A DNA stretch of 64,000 nt from Gemmatimonadaceae bacterium (GTDB taxonomy: Bacteria > Gemmatimonadota > Gemmatimonadetes > Gemmatimonadales > Gemmatimonadaceae). Position numbers and translations under genes: made by a program. Location of the stretch: NCBI GenBank assembly GCA_019637355.1, contig JAHBVT010000001.1:1081192-1145191 (forward strand), read 5' to 3'. Below are positions 10,445 through 18,744 of the stretch, one piece after another (within the stretch, counting starts at the first letter, position 1; each line of letters starts with the position of its first letter). The notes under the pieces were generated by a model. The model was not told the DNA's origin and searched no databases. It was given only the letters and a program-made list of their open reading frames with translations.

Positions 10445-13156
10445 TCATCTCCCGATCCAGTGCGTCCACTTCACCGTCACCACATTCGTCCCGGTGCTGC
10501 CGAGCAGTCCACTGCCGTGCGGAGAGAGACCCTGCTGCGTCGGGTCGCCGTCGTGGTCGCGGGCCTGGGTCCAGACCAGGAAGAGCGTTGAGCTGGGCCG
10601 GTACTCCCAGCGCAGTACGGCGTTGCCGCGGAACTGGGCGCGGCCAAAGCTGGGATCGGTGACCGTGACGGCGGAGCTGCCGCTGCCGAGTGTGACGCGC
10701 CCGTCGGCGTTGCGCTGCACCTCGGATGCAGGGTAGCGGCGCAGGCGGTCAGCCCAGGTACTCGCACGCGGCGCGACGACTTCGTCGAACGCGGCGATGC
10801 GTCCCGCGGCGACGAAGGGCTGCGCGTAGAGCTGCAGCGAGACGTTGGGCGTGAACGAGAAGTTCACGCGGGAGGTCAACGACAGTTGCCGCTGCTGCAG
10901 GTCGCCGACGACGGAGCGCTGGGCGCCATCGGCGGAGGTCGCGTTGCCGATGAATTGCCAAGGCAGGCGATTGCGGGCGATGAGCGTCCCAAGCGTGATC
11001 TCCGCGCGGGGGGACGGACGGAGGGTGACGTCGGGCGTAACGTTGTGCACGTATCCGTCGGCGCCGCTGGCCCGCAGGTAGAAGTGGCCCACCCCGAAGC
11101 TCGCGCGTTTGCGCGGGTCGCTGGCATAGCGGACGAACAGCGACTGACGGGTGGGGATGAGCAACGCGGGTCCGCCGCGCAGCATATGCGTGGCCAACGC
11201 CGAGCCGTCGAGTCCGTACTCCGCGGTGAGCGTGCGGAAGCTCTGGAACTGCGTGCGCCCGAAGAGCCTCGCCCCGCGCAGCGTGTTCTCGCCGGCCGTG
11301 GTGACCTGGTACCACGAGTTGAACCACAGCGAGCGCGTCCGCGTTCGGGGGGTCTGTTGTACGGATTCGTAGCCGAGCCATCCTCCCGTGTGGAGCATAT
11401 CCGCCCGCGCCATCAGGCCGAGGTCGTTGGCCTCGAAGCCCGGCGTCTTGAGCGAGGAGCCGAGTCCGGCCCGGAAGTTGCCGCCGGCGGTCTTGGCGAT
11501 GGAGACGTTCGCTGCGAGCCCGACGAGCGAAGTCGCGGACGAGTCCACGGCTAAATGCCGCGCGTCTGAGCGCTGGTACAGGCGGGTGATGCTGCGTTGT
11601 GTCGCGGTGATGGCGGTCGCGGTGCCGCGCACCTCGCTCCCCACGAACGCGCCTTCCACCTGCCAGCGTGCGCCCGCGAAGCGTCGGCGCATCGTGACGC
11701 CCCCCACGAGCGCCCCGCTACGCAACGAGGTGAGCGGCGTCCCGTCGAGTCGCCGGTGTGTGGACGTCGCGAAGAGGCCGACGGTGCCTTCGCCGCCGCT
11801 GACGTCACGCGCGAGTCGCAGCACGCCGTAATGCGTCATCGGTTCGATGACGCTGCTGCCCGGCCCGCCTGCGCCATCGACGAACTGCACGCGCGTTTCC
11901 TCGGTGAGCGCCGAGAGTGCCCCGATGGCCCAGCCATCCCGCGTCTTGCCCGAGAGCTTGAGCGCGCCGAGCAGTCGCGTGGCATCCACGCGCTCGCCGT
12001 GGGCGGCGTTGCCCGGCAGGCTGCCCTGGGGGCTGCGCCCGATGCGACGCGAGTAGAACAGTTGATCGCGGCCGGCGATCCAGCTCTGCGTGGAAATGTC
12101 CTGCTGGAAGAGGTCGCCGCCCTCGACAAAGAACGGACGGCGTTCGGCGAAGGCGACCTCGATGCCGCTGAGGTTCACGAGCCCCGGATCCGCCTCCACC
12201 TGGCCGAAGTCCGGGAGGATGGACGCCGAGAGCGTGAGATCGTTGGTGACGCCGAGCCTTACGTCGGCGCCCACGCTGCGCGCGACGCGATCCTGCCGGA
12301 AGAATGGGTTGCCGGGCTGGGCAGGCGCGTGGGTCAGCGAGCTGAGCGTGAACGGCATCAGCTCCACGCGGCGCATCCGCGACGGTGGTTCGATGCCGGT
12401 GAGCGTGCCGAACCGGGACACGAAGCCGCCGAGTGCCGGCGTGACGAGCGTCCACGACGAGCGCTCGGCGCGGCGCGCGAGGTCGCGGGCGAACTGGATG
12501 CCCCATTCACTCGTTTCGCGGCTTGCGTCGAAGCGCAGTTGCGAGAGCGGGATGCGGAACTCGGCCGTCCACCCGCTCGCGTCACGGCGCGCGGCGCCAT
12601 CCCACACGGCATCCCACCCGAGGTCCTCGCTGAACTCGTTGTCGCCGGAGATGTAGGAGTCGCGCTTCACGCCGGCCGGGTTGAGCCCGAAGCGGAATGC
12701 CGTCCGTCGATCCTGATACGAATCGATGATGACGTGCACCCAGTCGGAGTAGCCGTTGAAGTCACGGCGGGCGAGCGGGGCGATGATGGAGTCGGGCGCG
12801 CTATCGTCCATCCTCAGCGCGACGTAGAGTGCCTGATCGTCGAAGAGCACCATCGCGCGAGTTGGTTGGGTCGCGGCGGCCCCGGGCTGCGGCGACGACT
12901 GCACGAAGTTCGTGGCGACGGCGGCCGTCTCCCACTCGGCGGCGTCGAGGACGCCGTCGATGCGGACCGGGTTGGCGCGTCGGCGTGCCGCGGTGCTGCG
13001 CCCTTCGATGGGGCTCGCCGCGCTGGCTGCCGCGCGACGCAGGTCGCGATCCGCCGCGCTGGCACTTACGAGCGTCGGCGATTGTGCGTGGAGCGCGACC
13101 GAGAGGACGAGCTGCATCGAGAGGGCGCTGACGGCGAGAACGGAGGGTTTCTGCAC
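10445..13156 (-). CDS. DUF5916 outer-membrane protein with CBM9-like domain
   Basis: Exported protein of unknown function from a family common in Bacteroidota and Gemmatimonadota. The 903-residue precursor has a signal peptide (residues 1-26, ending near LHAQS), then a CBM9-like beta-sandwich at about 60-270 (VRIDGVLDAAEWETA, ALYVALRMDDS, WTAEFRIPLSQLRF, WGIQFARD). A long beta-rich region follows, with alternating hydrophobic strands as in an outer-membrane barrel, ending in VTVKWTHWIGR. The GTG start at 13154-13156 has no clear Shine-Dalgarno sequence; an in-frame ATG 13 codons later would shorten the signal peptide. It lies 114 bases downstream of the response regulator on the same strand, so it may be that system's target. 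No catalytic residues are evident. Confidence 0.8.
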   Translation of the reverse strand: MQKPSVLAVSALSMQLVLSVALHAQSPTLVSASAADRDLRRAAASAASPIEGRSTAARRRANPVRIDGVLDAAEWETAAVATNFVQSSPQPGAAATQPTRAMVLFDDQALYVALRMDDSAPDSIIAPLARRDFNGYSDWVHVIIDSYQDRRTAFRFGLNPAGVKRDSYISGDNEFSEDLGWDAVWDGAARRDASGWTAEFRIPLSQLRFDASRETSEWGIQFARDLARRAERSSWTLVTPALGGFVSRFGTLTGIEPPSRMRRVELMPFTLSSLTHAPAQPGNPFFRQDRVARSVGADVRLGVTNDLTLSASILPDFGQVEADPGLVNLSGIEVAFAERRPFFVEGGDLFQQDISTQSWIAGRDQLFYSRRIGRSPQGSLPGNAAHGERVDATRLLGALKLSGKTRDGWAIGALSALTEETRVQFVDGAGGPGSSVIEPMTHYGVLRLARDVSGGEGTVGLFATSTHRRLDGTPLTSLRSGALVGGVTMRRRFAGARWQVEGAFVGSEVRGTATAITATQRSITRLYQRSDARHLAVDSSATSLVGLAANVSIAKTAGGNFRAGLGSSLKTPGFEANDLGLMARADMLHTGGWLGYESVQQTPRTRTRSLWFNSWYQVTTAGENTLRGARLFGRTQFQSFRTLTAEYGLDGSALATHMLRGGPALLIPTRQSLFVRYASDPRKRASFGVGHFYLRASGADGYVHNVTPDVTLRPSPRAEITLGTLIARNRLPWQFIGNATSADGAQRSVVGDLQQRQLSLTSRVNFSFTPNVSLQLYAQPFVAAGRIAAFDEVVAPRASTWADRLRRYPASEVQRNADGRVTLGSGSSAVTVTDPSFGRAQFRGNAVLRWEYRPSSTLFLVWTQARDHDGDPTQQGLSPHGSGLLGSTGTNVVTVKWTHWIGR

Positions 13157-13270
13157 GGTGAACCGGAGGGAGATGAGTCTCCGGCATCGTACAGTCCGCC
13201 CGTGGCGTTGTGGTGGCCACCGCGCGAAGGGGCGGTGGGGAGGATGTCAGCGCCGTGTCAGCGCGCAGCG

Positions 13271-13951
13271 CTACAGCGCGAGGCGGTATCCGGCTTTCCG
13301 CACCGTGATGATGTGTCGTGGCTCGCCGGGATGCGCTTCCAGCTTGCGGCGCAGTTCCATCACGTGTGTGTCCACCGTGCGCGAGACGATGCTGGCATCG
13401 TAGCCCCAGACTTGGCGCATCAGGTCATTGCGCGAGACCACCGTGCCCGCGCGGTCGAGTAGCGCGATGAGCAGCTCGTACTCCATCGGCGCCAGCGCCA
13501 CCGCCCTGCCGGCGCGTGTGACGGCGCGGGCGGCGCGGTCGACCTTCACGTCACCGAAGCCGTCGATGCCGGGAAGCTGGCCGAGTTGCGCACGCCGCAG
13601 CAGGGCCTCGACGCGGGCCATCAGCTCGAGCACGCCGAAGGGCTTGGTGACGTAGTCATCGGCGCCGGAGCGCAGGCCGAGCACTTTGTCGGATTCCTGG
13701 CCACGGGCCGTGAGCATCAGTACCGGGGCACGGAAGCCGGCGTCGCGGACGGTACGCAGCACGCGGTAGCCGTCCATCCCGGGGAGCATCAGGTCGAGGA
13801 TGACCAGATCGGGTTTCCACTGGAGGATGTGTTGGACGCCGCTCGGCCCGTCCTCGGCGACGCGCACGTCGTAGCCTTCGATCTCGAGGTTATTGCGCAG
13901 GCCGAAGGCGAGGTCCGGATTGTCTTCGACGATCAACACCCGACCTCTCAC
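13271..13951 (-). CDS. OmpR/PhoB-family response regulator
   Basis: DNA-binding partner of the histidine kinase encoded just upstream. The 226-residue protein has a receiver domain with acidic pocket ED at 9-10, phosphorylatable Asp53 in LVILDLMLPGMDG, Thr81 and Lys103 (DDYVTKPFG). A C-terminal winged helix follows (residues 130-226, including the DLMRQVWGYDASIVSRTVDTH region). Its GTG start overlaps the kinase stop codon by four bases, which fixes the start and implies stoichiometric coupled translation. The signal sensed is unknown. Confidence 0.95.
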   Translation of the reverse strand: MRGRVLIVEDNPDLAFGLRNNLEIEGYDVRVAEDGPSGVQHILQWKPDLVILDLMLPGMDGYRVLRTVRDAGFRAPVLMLTARGQESDKVLGLRSGADDYVTKPFGVLELMARVEALLRRAQLGQLPGIDGFGDVKVDRAARAVTRAGRAVALAPMEYELLIALLDRAGTVVSRNDLMRQVWGYDASIVSRTVDTHVMELRRKLEAHPGEPRHIITVRKAGYRLAL

Positions 13952-15555
13952 GCGGCCGCTCCGCGACGAGGCAGTTCGACGACGAAGCGCGCGCCGCGTC
14001 CGGACTCCGGTGTCTCGATCCAGGCGCGGCCCTCGTGCGCAAGCACGAGCTCGCAGACCACTGCGAGGCCGATGCCGGAGCCGGCGACGGCGGAGTTGAC
14101 GTCGCGCTCGAGGCGCTGGAAGGCCTTCCAGATGCGCACGCGATCCGAGGCCGGGATGCCCGGGCCCTCATCTTCGACGCTGACGCGCACCGCGTCGCCT
14201 ACGCACTTCAGGGCGACGTGGACGGCTTGGCCGGCAGGGCCGTACTTCACCGCATTGTCGAGGAGATTCAGCACGATCTGTCGCAGCGCTGCGGGGTCTA
14301 CCTTGGCGATGGCGTCCTCGGCGAGGGCCGACGTGACGCTCACCTGACGGGCGCGCGCCACGGGCTGGAAGACCTCCACCGTCTCGCGCAGGAGCGGCGC
14401 CAGCGGCTGCTCCGCGCGCGAGAGCACGACGGCCTGCCGCTCGGCGCGCGAGAACTGCAGGATGTTCTCCACCAGATGCGAGAGCCGACGCGCCTCTTGG
14501 TCGATGATCTCGAGCGAGCGTGTCCGTTCGGCGTCGTTGCGGACGCGGCCGAGCAACAGCGTCTCGGCGAACATCCGCAACTGGGCCAGCGGCGTGCGGA
14601 GTTCGTGGGAGACGGAGGCGATGAAGTCCGTGCGTAGCCGTTGCAGTTCGTCTTCGCGACGTAGGAGCATCGCACCGCCCAGCACGAGGGCCAGCGCCAG
14701 CGTGAGGGAGGCGACGACCAGCGGGAGGTTGGAGCGCGGGAGCCCTTCGGGGTACACCACTTCGGCGATGTCCGGGCGCAGCGTCACCCGCGTGTCGACG
14801 CCGCCGAAGGCATCGAGGAGGTGGCCGGCCACGTAGTCGCTCGCGTAGTGGCGGCGTGACTCCGCCACCAGGCCGCCGGCCGCGTCGCGGACGACGACGC
14901 TGAAGATCGAGTCGTTCGGCAGGCCCCGCGTGATGTTGGGCGGCAGCACGTGGCCCACCGAGATGATCTTCTCGTAGATCGGCCGAGCGATGCGCGCGAG
15001 GCAGAATTCCGCGCCGTAGGCCGCGAGCTGGTTGCCAGCCTCGTCCCACTTGACGGTCAGGATGATGCTGCGCCGCTCCCCGCTGACGCTTCCGCTGAGC
15101 GCGGAGTAGGTGAAATCCCGACCGTGGCCGGTCGGAGCGTAGGCCATCACCGTGTCCTTGATCCACGCGGCAAAGGCCGGCGTGAACGGGGGACCGGCGG
15201 TCTCGAGCCGACCCGAGCGAAGGTCCACGCGGAAGACCGACGCGTCGCTGTCCGGGTCGCAGCGGTAACTGGGCTTGAGCGTGCTGACCAAGACCTCGGC
15301 CCCCGGCAGCCGGGCGCCCGCCGGCAGCGGCGCCGCGGGGTTGACCGGGGAGAACATCCAGACGAACTGCGCGTACAACTGCTCCTTGACGGAAATCGCA
15401 ATCTCCCAGGCCGCGAAGCCGGCATACTCGCGCAGCGTCTGGACGGCGTCCCAGCGCCGGCGGTGTGCGGCGTCCCAGGCCCGGTAGGCGAGGAACCCGG
15501 TCAGCCCGAGGCTGATGGCGAGGATGACAAGCAGGGGGCGCGAGTTGCGGCGCAT
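13948..15555 (-). CDS. Membrane sensor histidine kinase
   Basis: Two-component sensor of 535 residues. It has a first transmembrane helix at about 7-25, a roughly 250-residue periplasmic domain without a recognised fold, and a second helix at about 277-298. The dimerisation domain carries His317 (SVSHELRTPL). The ATPase domain has an N box (LNLLDNAVKYGP), a G1 box (VEDEGPGIP) and a G2 box (GSGIGLAVV). There is no clear HAMP linker. Translation is coupled to the response regulator. It is transcribed divergently from rel across a 219-base region. The ligand cannot be deduced. Confidence 0.93.
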   Translation of the reverse strand: MRRNSRPLLVILAISLGLTGFLAYRAWDAAHRRRWDAVQTLREYAGFAAWEIAISVKEQLYAQFVWMFSPVNPAAPLPAGARLPGAEVLVSTLKPSYRCDPDSDASVFRVDLRSGRLETAGPPFTPAFAAWIKDTVMAYAPTGHGRDFTYSALSGSVSGERRSIILTVKWDEAGNQLAAYGAEFCLARIARPIYEKIISVGHVLPPNITRGLPNDSIFSVVVRDAAGGLVAESRRHYASDYVAGHLLDAFGGVDTRVTLRPDIAEVVYPEGLPRSNLPLVVASLTLALALVLGGAMLLRREDELQRLRTDFIASVSHELRTPLAQLRMFAETLLLGRVRNDAERTRSLEIIDQEARRLSHLVENILQFSRAERQAVVLSRAEQPLAPLLRETVEVFQPVARARQVSVTSALAEDAIAKVDPAALRQIVLNLLDNAVKYGPAGQAVHVALKCVGDAVRVSVEDEGPGIPASDRVRIWKAFQRLERDVNSAVAGSGIGLAVVCELVLAHEGRAWIETPESGRGARFVVELPRRGAAA

Positions 15556-15609
15556 ACGTGAGGGAAACTAGCGCGGCAGGCGCCGGGTAGAGTCAGGGAA
15601 CTGTCAAGA

Positions 15610-15774
15610 ATGAGGAGCGAAAGGGAAGCGCGCGGCCGGGAGGAGCGAGGCGAGAAGGGTGGAGGGGTCGAGGGCGAAGCGTCCCCGCTCCTCCCCCGTG
15701 TTCCCGCACGCCTTCCGCCTCCCTCCTCCAGCCCCGCGCCTTTCCCTCGCTCTCCGCCCCTCTATTATTCGCTT
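15610..15774 (+). promoter_or_regulatory. Purine/pyrimidine leader and -10 box of rel
   Basis: A purine-rich stretch (about 15611-15675) is followed by a pyrimidine-rich one (about 15686-15762), a degenerate version of the paired arms seen at other unit boundaries. TATTAT at 15763-15768 lies exactly six bases before the GTG at 15775, which suggests a leaderless rel mRNA. The frame is open upstream to 15610, but that extension would encode only low-complexity Arg/Gly/Pro sequence. Confidence 0.5.
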
Positions 15775-17961
15775 GTGACCACCCCCGTCCTCTCCGACAT
15801 CATCCCCGGCTGGGACCTGGCTGCCGACGCGGCGTCAGCGCGCTTGGACGCGGACCTGTTGGCCAGGGCGTACCGCTTTTCGGAGAAGGCACACGCGGGG
15901 CAGACGCGGCGCAACGGCGACCCCTACGTCACGCACTGCGTCGAGGTGGCCAAGATCCTCGCCGAGCTGCAACTCGATTCCATCACCGTCGCCAGCGGGC
16001 TGATCCACGACGTGGTGGAGGACACGGCGTACTCGGTTGAGGATGTGGAGCGTGAGTTCGGGCGCGAGGTGGCGCAGATCGTGGACGGCCTCACGAAGAT
16101 CGGCCACCTCCCGCTGGCCTCGCGCGAAGAGCGGCAGGTGGAGAGCTACCGCAAGCTGCTGCTCTCGGTGGCCAAGGACGTGCGCGTGATCCTCGTGAAG
16201 CTGGCGGACCGGCTGCACAATATGCGTACGCTGGAATGGATGCCGGAGGAGAAGCGGCAGCGCATCGCGATGGAGACGCGCGACCTCTACGCGCCGATGG
16301 CGCACCGCTTCGGCCTCAACTCGCTGAAGGCGGAACTCGAGGACCTGGCCTTCAAGTGGCTGGAGCCCGACGAGTACCGGGCGCTGGCGAAGATGGTGGC
16401 GCAGACGCGGGCCGACCGCGATGCGCTGACGGCTGAGATGGCCGAGCCGCTGGAGCGGCGGCTGCGCGAGGCGGGCGTGGTCGTGTACGAGGTCAGCGGC
16501 CGCCCCAAGCATCTCTGGTCCATCCAGAAGAAGATGGAGAAGCGCGCGAAGCCGTACGGGGAGATCTACGACCTCTACGCCATCCGCGTGCTGGTGGAAA
16601 ACATCCCCGAGTGCTACCACGCGCTGGGCGTGATCCACGGGGCGTGGACGCCGCTGCAGGAGCGTATCAAGGACTACATCGCCTCGCCGAAGAGCAACGG
16701 CTACCAGTCATTGCACACGACGGTGTTCGGCCCGCGCGGCACGCTGTTCGAGATCCAGATCCGCACTCGCGAGATGCACCGCACGGCGGAGTACGGCATC
16801 GCGGCGCACTGGGTGTACAAGGGCGATGCCAAGGGCGGCAAGGACCTGGATCGCCACCTGGCCTGGTTCCGGCAGGTGCTGGAACTGCAGCTCGACGCCG
16901 AGACGCCGGACCAGTTCCTCGAGTTCCTCAAGCTCGACCTGTACCAGGACGAGATCTTCGTCTTCACGCCCGGCGGCGACGTGATCCAGCTGCCGAAGGG
17001 CGCGACGCCAATCGACTTCGCCTTCGCGGTGCACACGCAGCTGGGCCTGCACACGCAGGGGGCGCGGGTGAACGGGCGCATCGTGCCGCTCTCGCGCGAG
17101 CTGCGGAACTCGGAGACAGTGGAGGTCATCCGCTCGCCCAACGCGCGGCCCAGCCGCGACTGGCTGGCGCACGTGCGCACCGGCCGCGCGCGGCACAAGA
17201 TCCGCCAGTGGCTGCGCAACGAGGAGCAGAAGACCTTCATCACGGTGGGGCAGGAGATCCTCGAGCGCGAGCTGCGCCGCCGGAAGCACGCCAAGCTGAC
17301 GGAACCCGAGCTGCAGCGCGGCGCCGAGGCGCTCAAGCTCAACGGGCCGGACCACATCCACGCGAGCATCGGATCCGGCGACATCACGGTCACGCAACTG
17401 CTGAAGGCGATCTATCCGGACCTGGACGAGTCCGAGTCGACGGCGATCAAGCCCAGCCCCATCGAGCGGCTAATCGACCGGATGCGCGGCCCGCGGCATT
17501 CCAAGGGCCTGCGCATCCAGGGCGCCGACGGCCTGCTGGTGCGCTACGCCCAGTGCTGCCAGCCGGTGCCGGGCGACTCGGTGGTCGGCTACGTGACCCG
17601 CGGGCGCGGCGTGAGCATCCATCGGCACGACTGCCCGAACCTACTCTTCCTCGTGCACGAGCCCGAGCGCCGGCTCGAGATCGACTGGCAGGAGACGGCG
17701 GGAGAGCGCTTCGTCGTGCGGCTGGCGATCGAAGGCAGCGACCGCCGCGGACTCTACGCCGACCTCGCGGCGGCCGTCAGCGGCACGGGCACGGACATCC
17801 GCTCGCTGGAACTGCGGACCACCGACGGCCGCGTCAGCGGCAGCGCCATCGTGGAGGTCGAGAACCTCGCCCATCTCGAGCGCATCATCAAGGCGGCGCG
17901 GCGGGTGAAGGGCGTGAGCGAGGTGGCGCGGCGGGAGCGCCTGTCGGCGGACGAGGACTGA
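15775..17961 (+). CDS. rel: Bifunctional (p)ppGpp synthetase/hydrolase Rel
   Basis: Makes and degrades the alarmone (p)ppGpp. The 728-residue protein contains an HD hydrolase domain with the intact HDVVEDT motif, the RelA/SpoT synthetase domain (GRPKHLWSIQKKM, YDLYAIRVLV, and YQSLHTTVFGP), a TGS domain (VFTPGGDVIQLPKGATPIDFA), a zinc-finger-like region with CCQPVPGD, and a C-terminal ACT domain. The intact HD box argues for hydrolase activity as well as synthesis. The GTG start at 15775 is preferred because the family begins shortly before the HD domain and a -10 hexamer precedes it. Its TGA is the first stop inside a 31-base tandem repeat. Confidence 0.93.
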   Translation: MTTPVLSDIIPGWDLAADAASARLDADLLARAYRFSEKAHAGQTRRNGDPYVTHCVEVAKILAELQLDSITVASGLIHDVVEDTAYSVEDVEREFGREVAQIVDGLTKIGHLPLASREERQVESYRKLLLSVAKDVRVILVKLADRLHNMRTLEWMPEEKRQRIAMETRDLYAPMAHRFGLNSLKAELEDLAFKWLEPDEYRALAKMVAQTRADRDALTAEMAEPLERRLREAGVVVYEVSGRPKHLWSIQKKMEKRAKPYGEIYDLYAIRVLVENIPECYHALGVIHGAWTPLQERIKDYIASPKSNGYQSLHTTVFGPRGTLFEIQIRTREMHRTAEYGIAAHWVYKGDAKGGKDLDRHLAWFRQVLELQLDAETPDQFLEFLKLDLYQDEIFVFTPGGDVIQLPKGATPIDFAFAVHTQLGLHTQGARVNGRIVPLSRELRNSETVEVIRSPNARPSRDWLAHVRTGRARHKIRQWLRNEEQKTFITVGQEILERELRRRKHAKLTEPELQRGAEALKLNGPDHIHASIGSGDITVTQLLKAIYPDLDESESTAIKPSPIERLIDRMRGPRHSKGLRIQGADGLLVRYAQCCQPVPGDSVVGYVTRGRGVSIHRHDCPNLLFLVHEPERRLEIDWQETAGERFVVRLAIEGSDRRGLYADLAAAVSGTGTDIRSLELRTTDGRVSGSAIVEVENLAHLERIIKAARRVKGVSEVARRERLSADED

Positions 17962-18074
17962 CGCTTTGGTGCGCTCCGGCGGAACGGACTGACGCTCCGG
18001 TGCGCTCCGGCGGAACGGACTGACGCTCCGGTGCGCTCCGGCGGAACGGACTGACGCTCCGGTGTGCCGGCGGG
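17955..18074. repeat. 31-base tandem repeat, three full copies and a partial fourth
   Basis: Units start at 17955, 17986, 18017 and 18048, exactly 31 bases apart, and begin GGACTGACGCTCCGGTGCGC. The first copy has TTT in place of CC and contains the rel stop codon, so the array extends outward from the gene's last codons. The fourth copy diverges after GGTGTGCCGG. The rest of the gap to 18235 holds a short family B pyrimidine arm (18197-18225) and a TAACTT that could be a -10 box. Confidence 0.9.
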
Positions 18075-18196
18075 TTCCGGCGTACGCGCTACGCGGCCTG
18101 ACCGCTTCGCGCACGGCCGCTACGCGCGCACGCCGGAGCCCGCCGCTCGGTTAACTTTCCGGCTGGCCCGAACGCAGATATGCGCACGCAGCACGC

Positions 18197-18225
18197 TTCC
18201 GTCCTCCGTCCTCCGTCTTCAGTCC
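18197..18225. repeat. Family B repeat, pyrimidine arm (single)
   Basis: CCGTCCTCCGTCCTCCGTC units lie just before the start of the small membrane protein gene, in the pyrimidine-rich orientation used before genes. Confidence 0.7.
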
Positions 18226-18235
18226 CGAGCCCCCA

Positions 18236-18679
18236 ATGCACAGCGCCCTCCTCCACAGCCACAACCTCCTTCGCTGGGTGGTGCTCGTCCTCGGCGTGCT
18301 GGCCGTTGCGCGCGCCGTCGCCGGCCTCGGCGGCACGCTGTCCTACGACCGCGCCCGGCGCGCCACCGCGATGTTTATGGGCAGCGTGCACCTCCAACTC
18401 CTGCTCGGCCTGCTGCTCCTGATGCAGAGCCCGCTCGTGAAGGCCGCGATGCGCGATATGGAGATGACGATGAAGGACGCTGCCCTGCGCAAGGTGGTCG
18501 TGGAACACCCCACCCTGATGGTGATCGCGGCCATCGTCGTCACGATCGGGGCCATCGCCGCCAAGAACCAGAAGACCGATGCCGCGCGCCACAAGTTCGG
18601 CGCGATCGCGATGACGGTCACGATGCTCATCATCCTGGCCGGCATTCCCTGGCAGCGCGCGCTGTTCCCGGGGATGTAA
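18236..18679 (+). CDS. Small four-helix membrane protein ('cytochrome b'-like, unproven)
   Basis: A 147-residue integral membrane protein with hydrophobic segments at about 10-32, 45-65, 93-110 and 122-140. It resembles a family often named cytochrome B in Bacteroidota databases: it shares an N-terminal HSHNLLRWVV motif, a conserved SVHLQLLLGL helix, VEHP before helix 3, and a GIPW motif near the end. Several histidines are conserved in pattern, but nothing in the sequence proves haem binding. It stands alone between rel and uvrB, flanked by family B repeats on both sides. Confidence 0.7.
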   Translation: MHSALLHSHNLLRWVVLVLGVLAVARAVAGLGGTLSYDRARRATAMFMGSVHLQLLLGLLLLMQSPLVKAAMRDMEMTMKDAALRKVVVEHPTLMVIAAIVVTIGAIAAKNQKTDAARHKFGAIAMTVTMLIILAGIPWQRALFPGM

Positions 18680-18680
18680 T

Positions 18681-18736
18681 GAGGACGGATGACGAATGAC
18701 GGACGCGACCAGCATCCGTCATCCGTCTTCCGTCCA
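18681..18736. repeat. Family B repeat, facing purine and pyrimidine arms
   Basis: The purine arm (about 18681-18703, GACGGATGACGAATGACGGA) is followed by a short gap and the complementary pyrimidine arm (about 18712-18735). Together they can fold into a hairpin between the membrane protein gene and uvrB, two genes reading the same way. The right arm ends ten bases before the uvrB ATG. Confidence 0.8.
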
Positions 18737-18744
18737 CTATCCGC

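Noticed and set aside
15610..15774. N-terminal extension of rel
   Set aside because: It would encode low-complexity Arg/Gly/Pro sequence from a purine/pyrimidine tract; a -10 hexamer lies within it and the family starts later.
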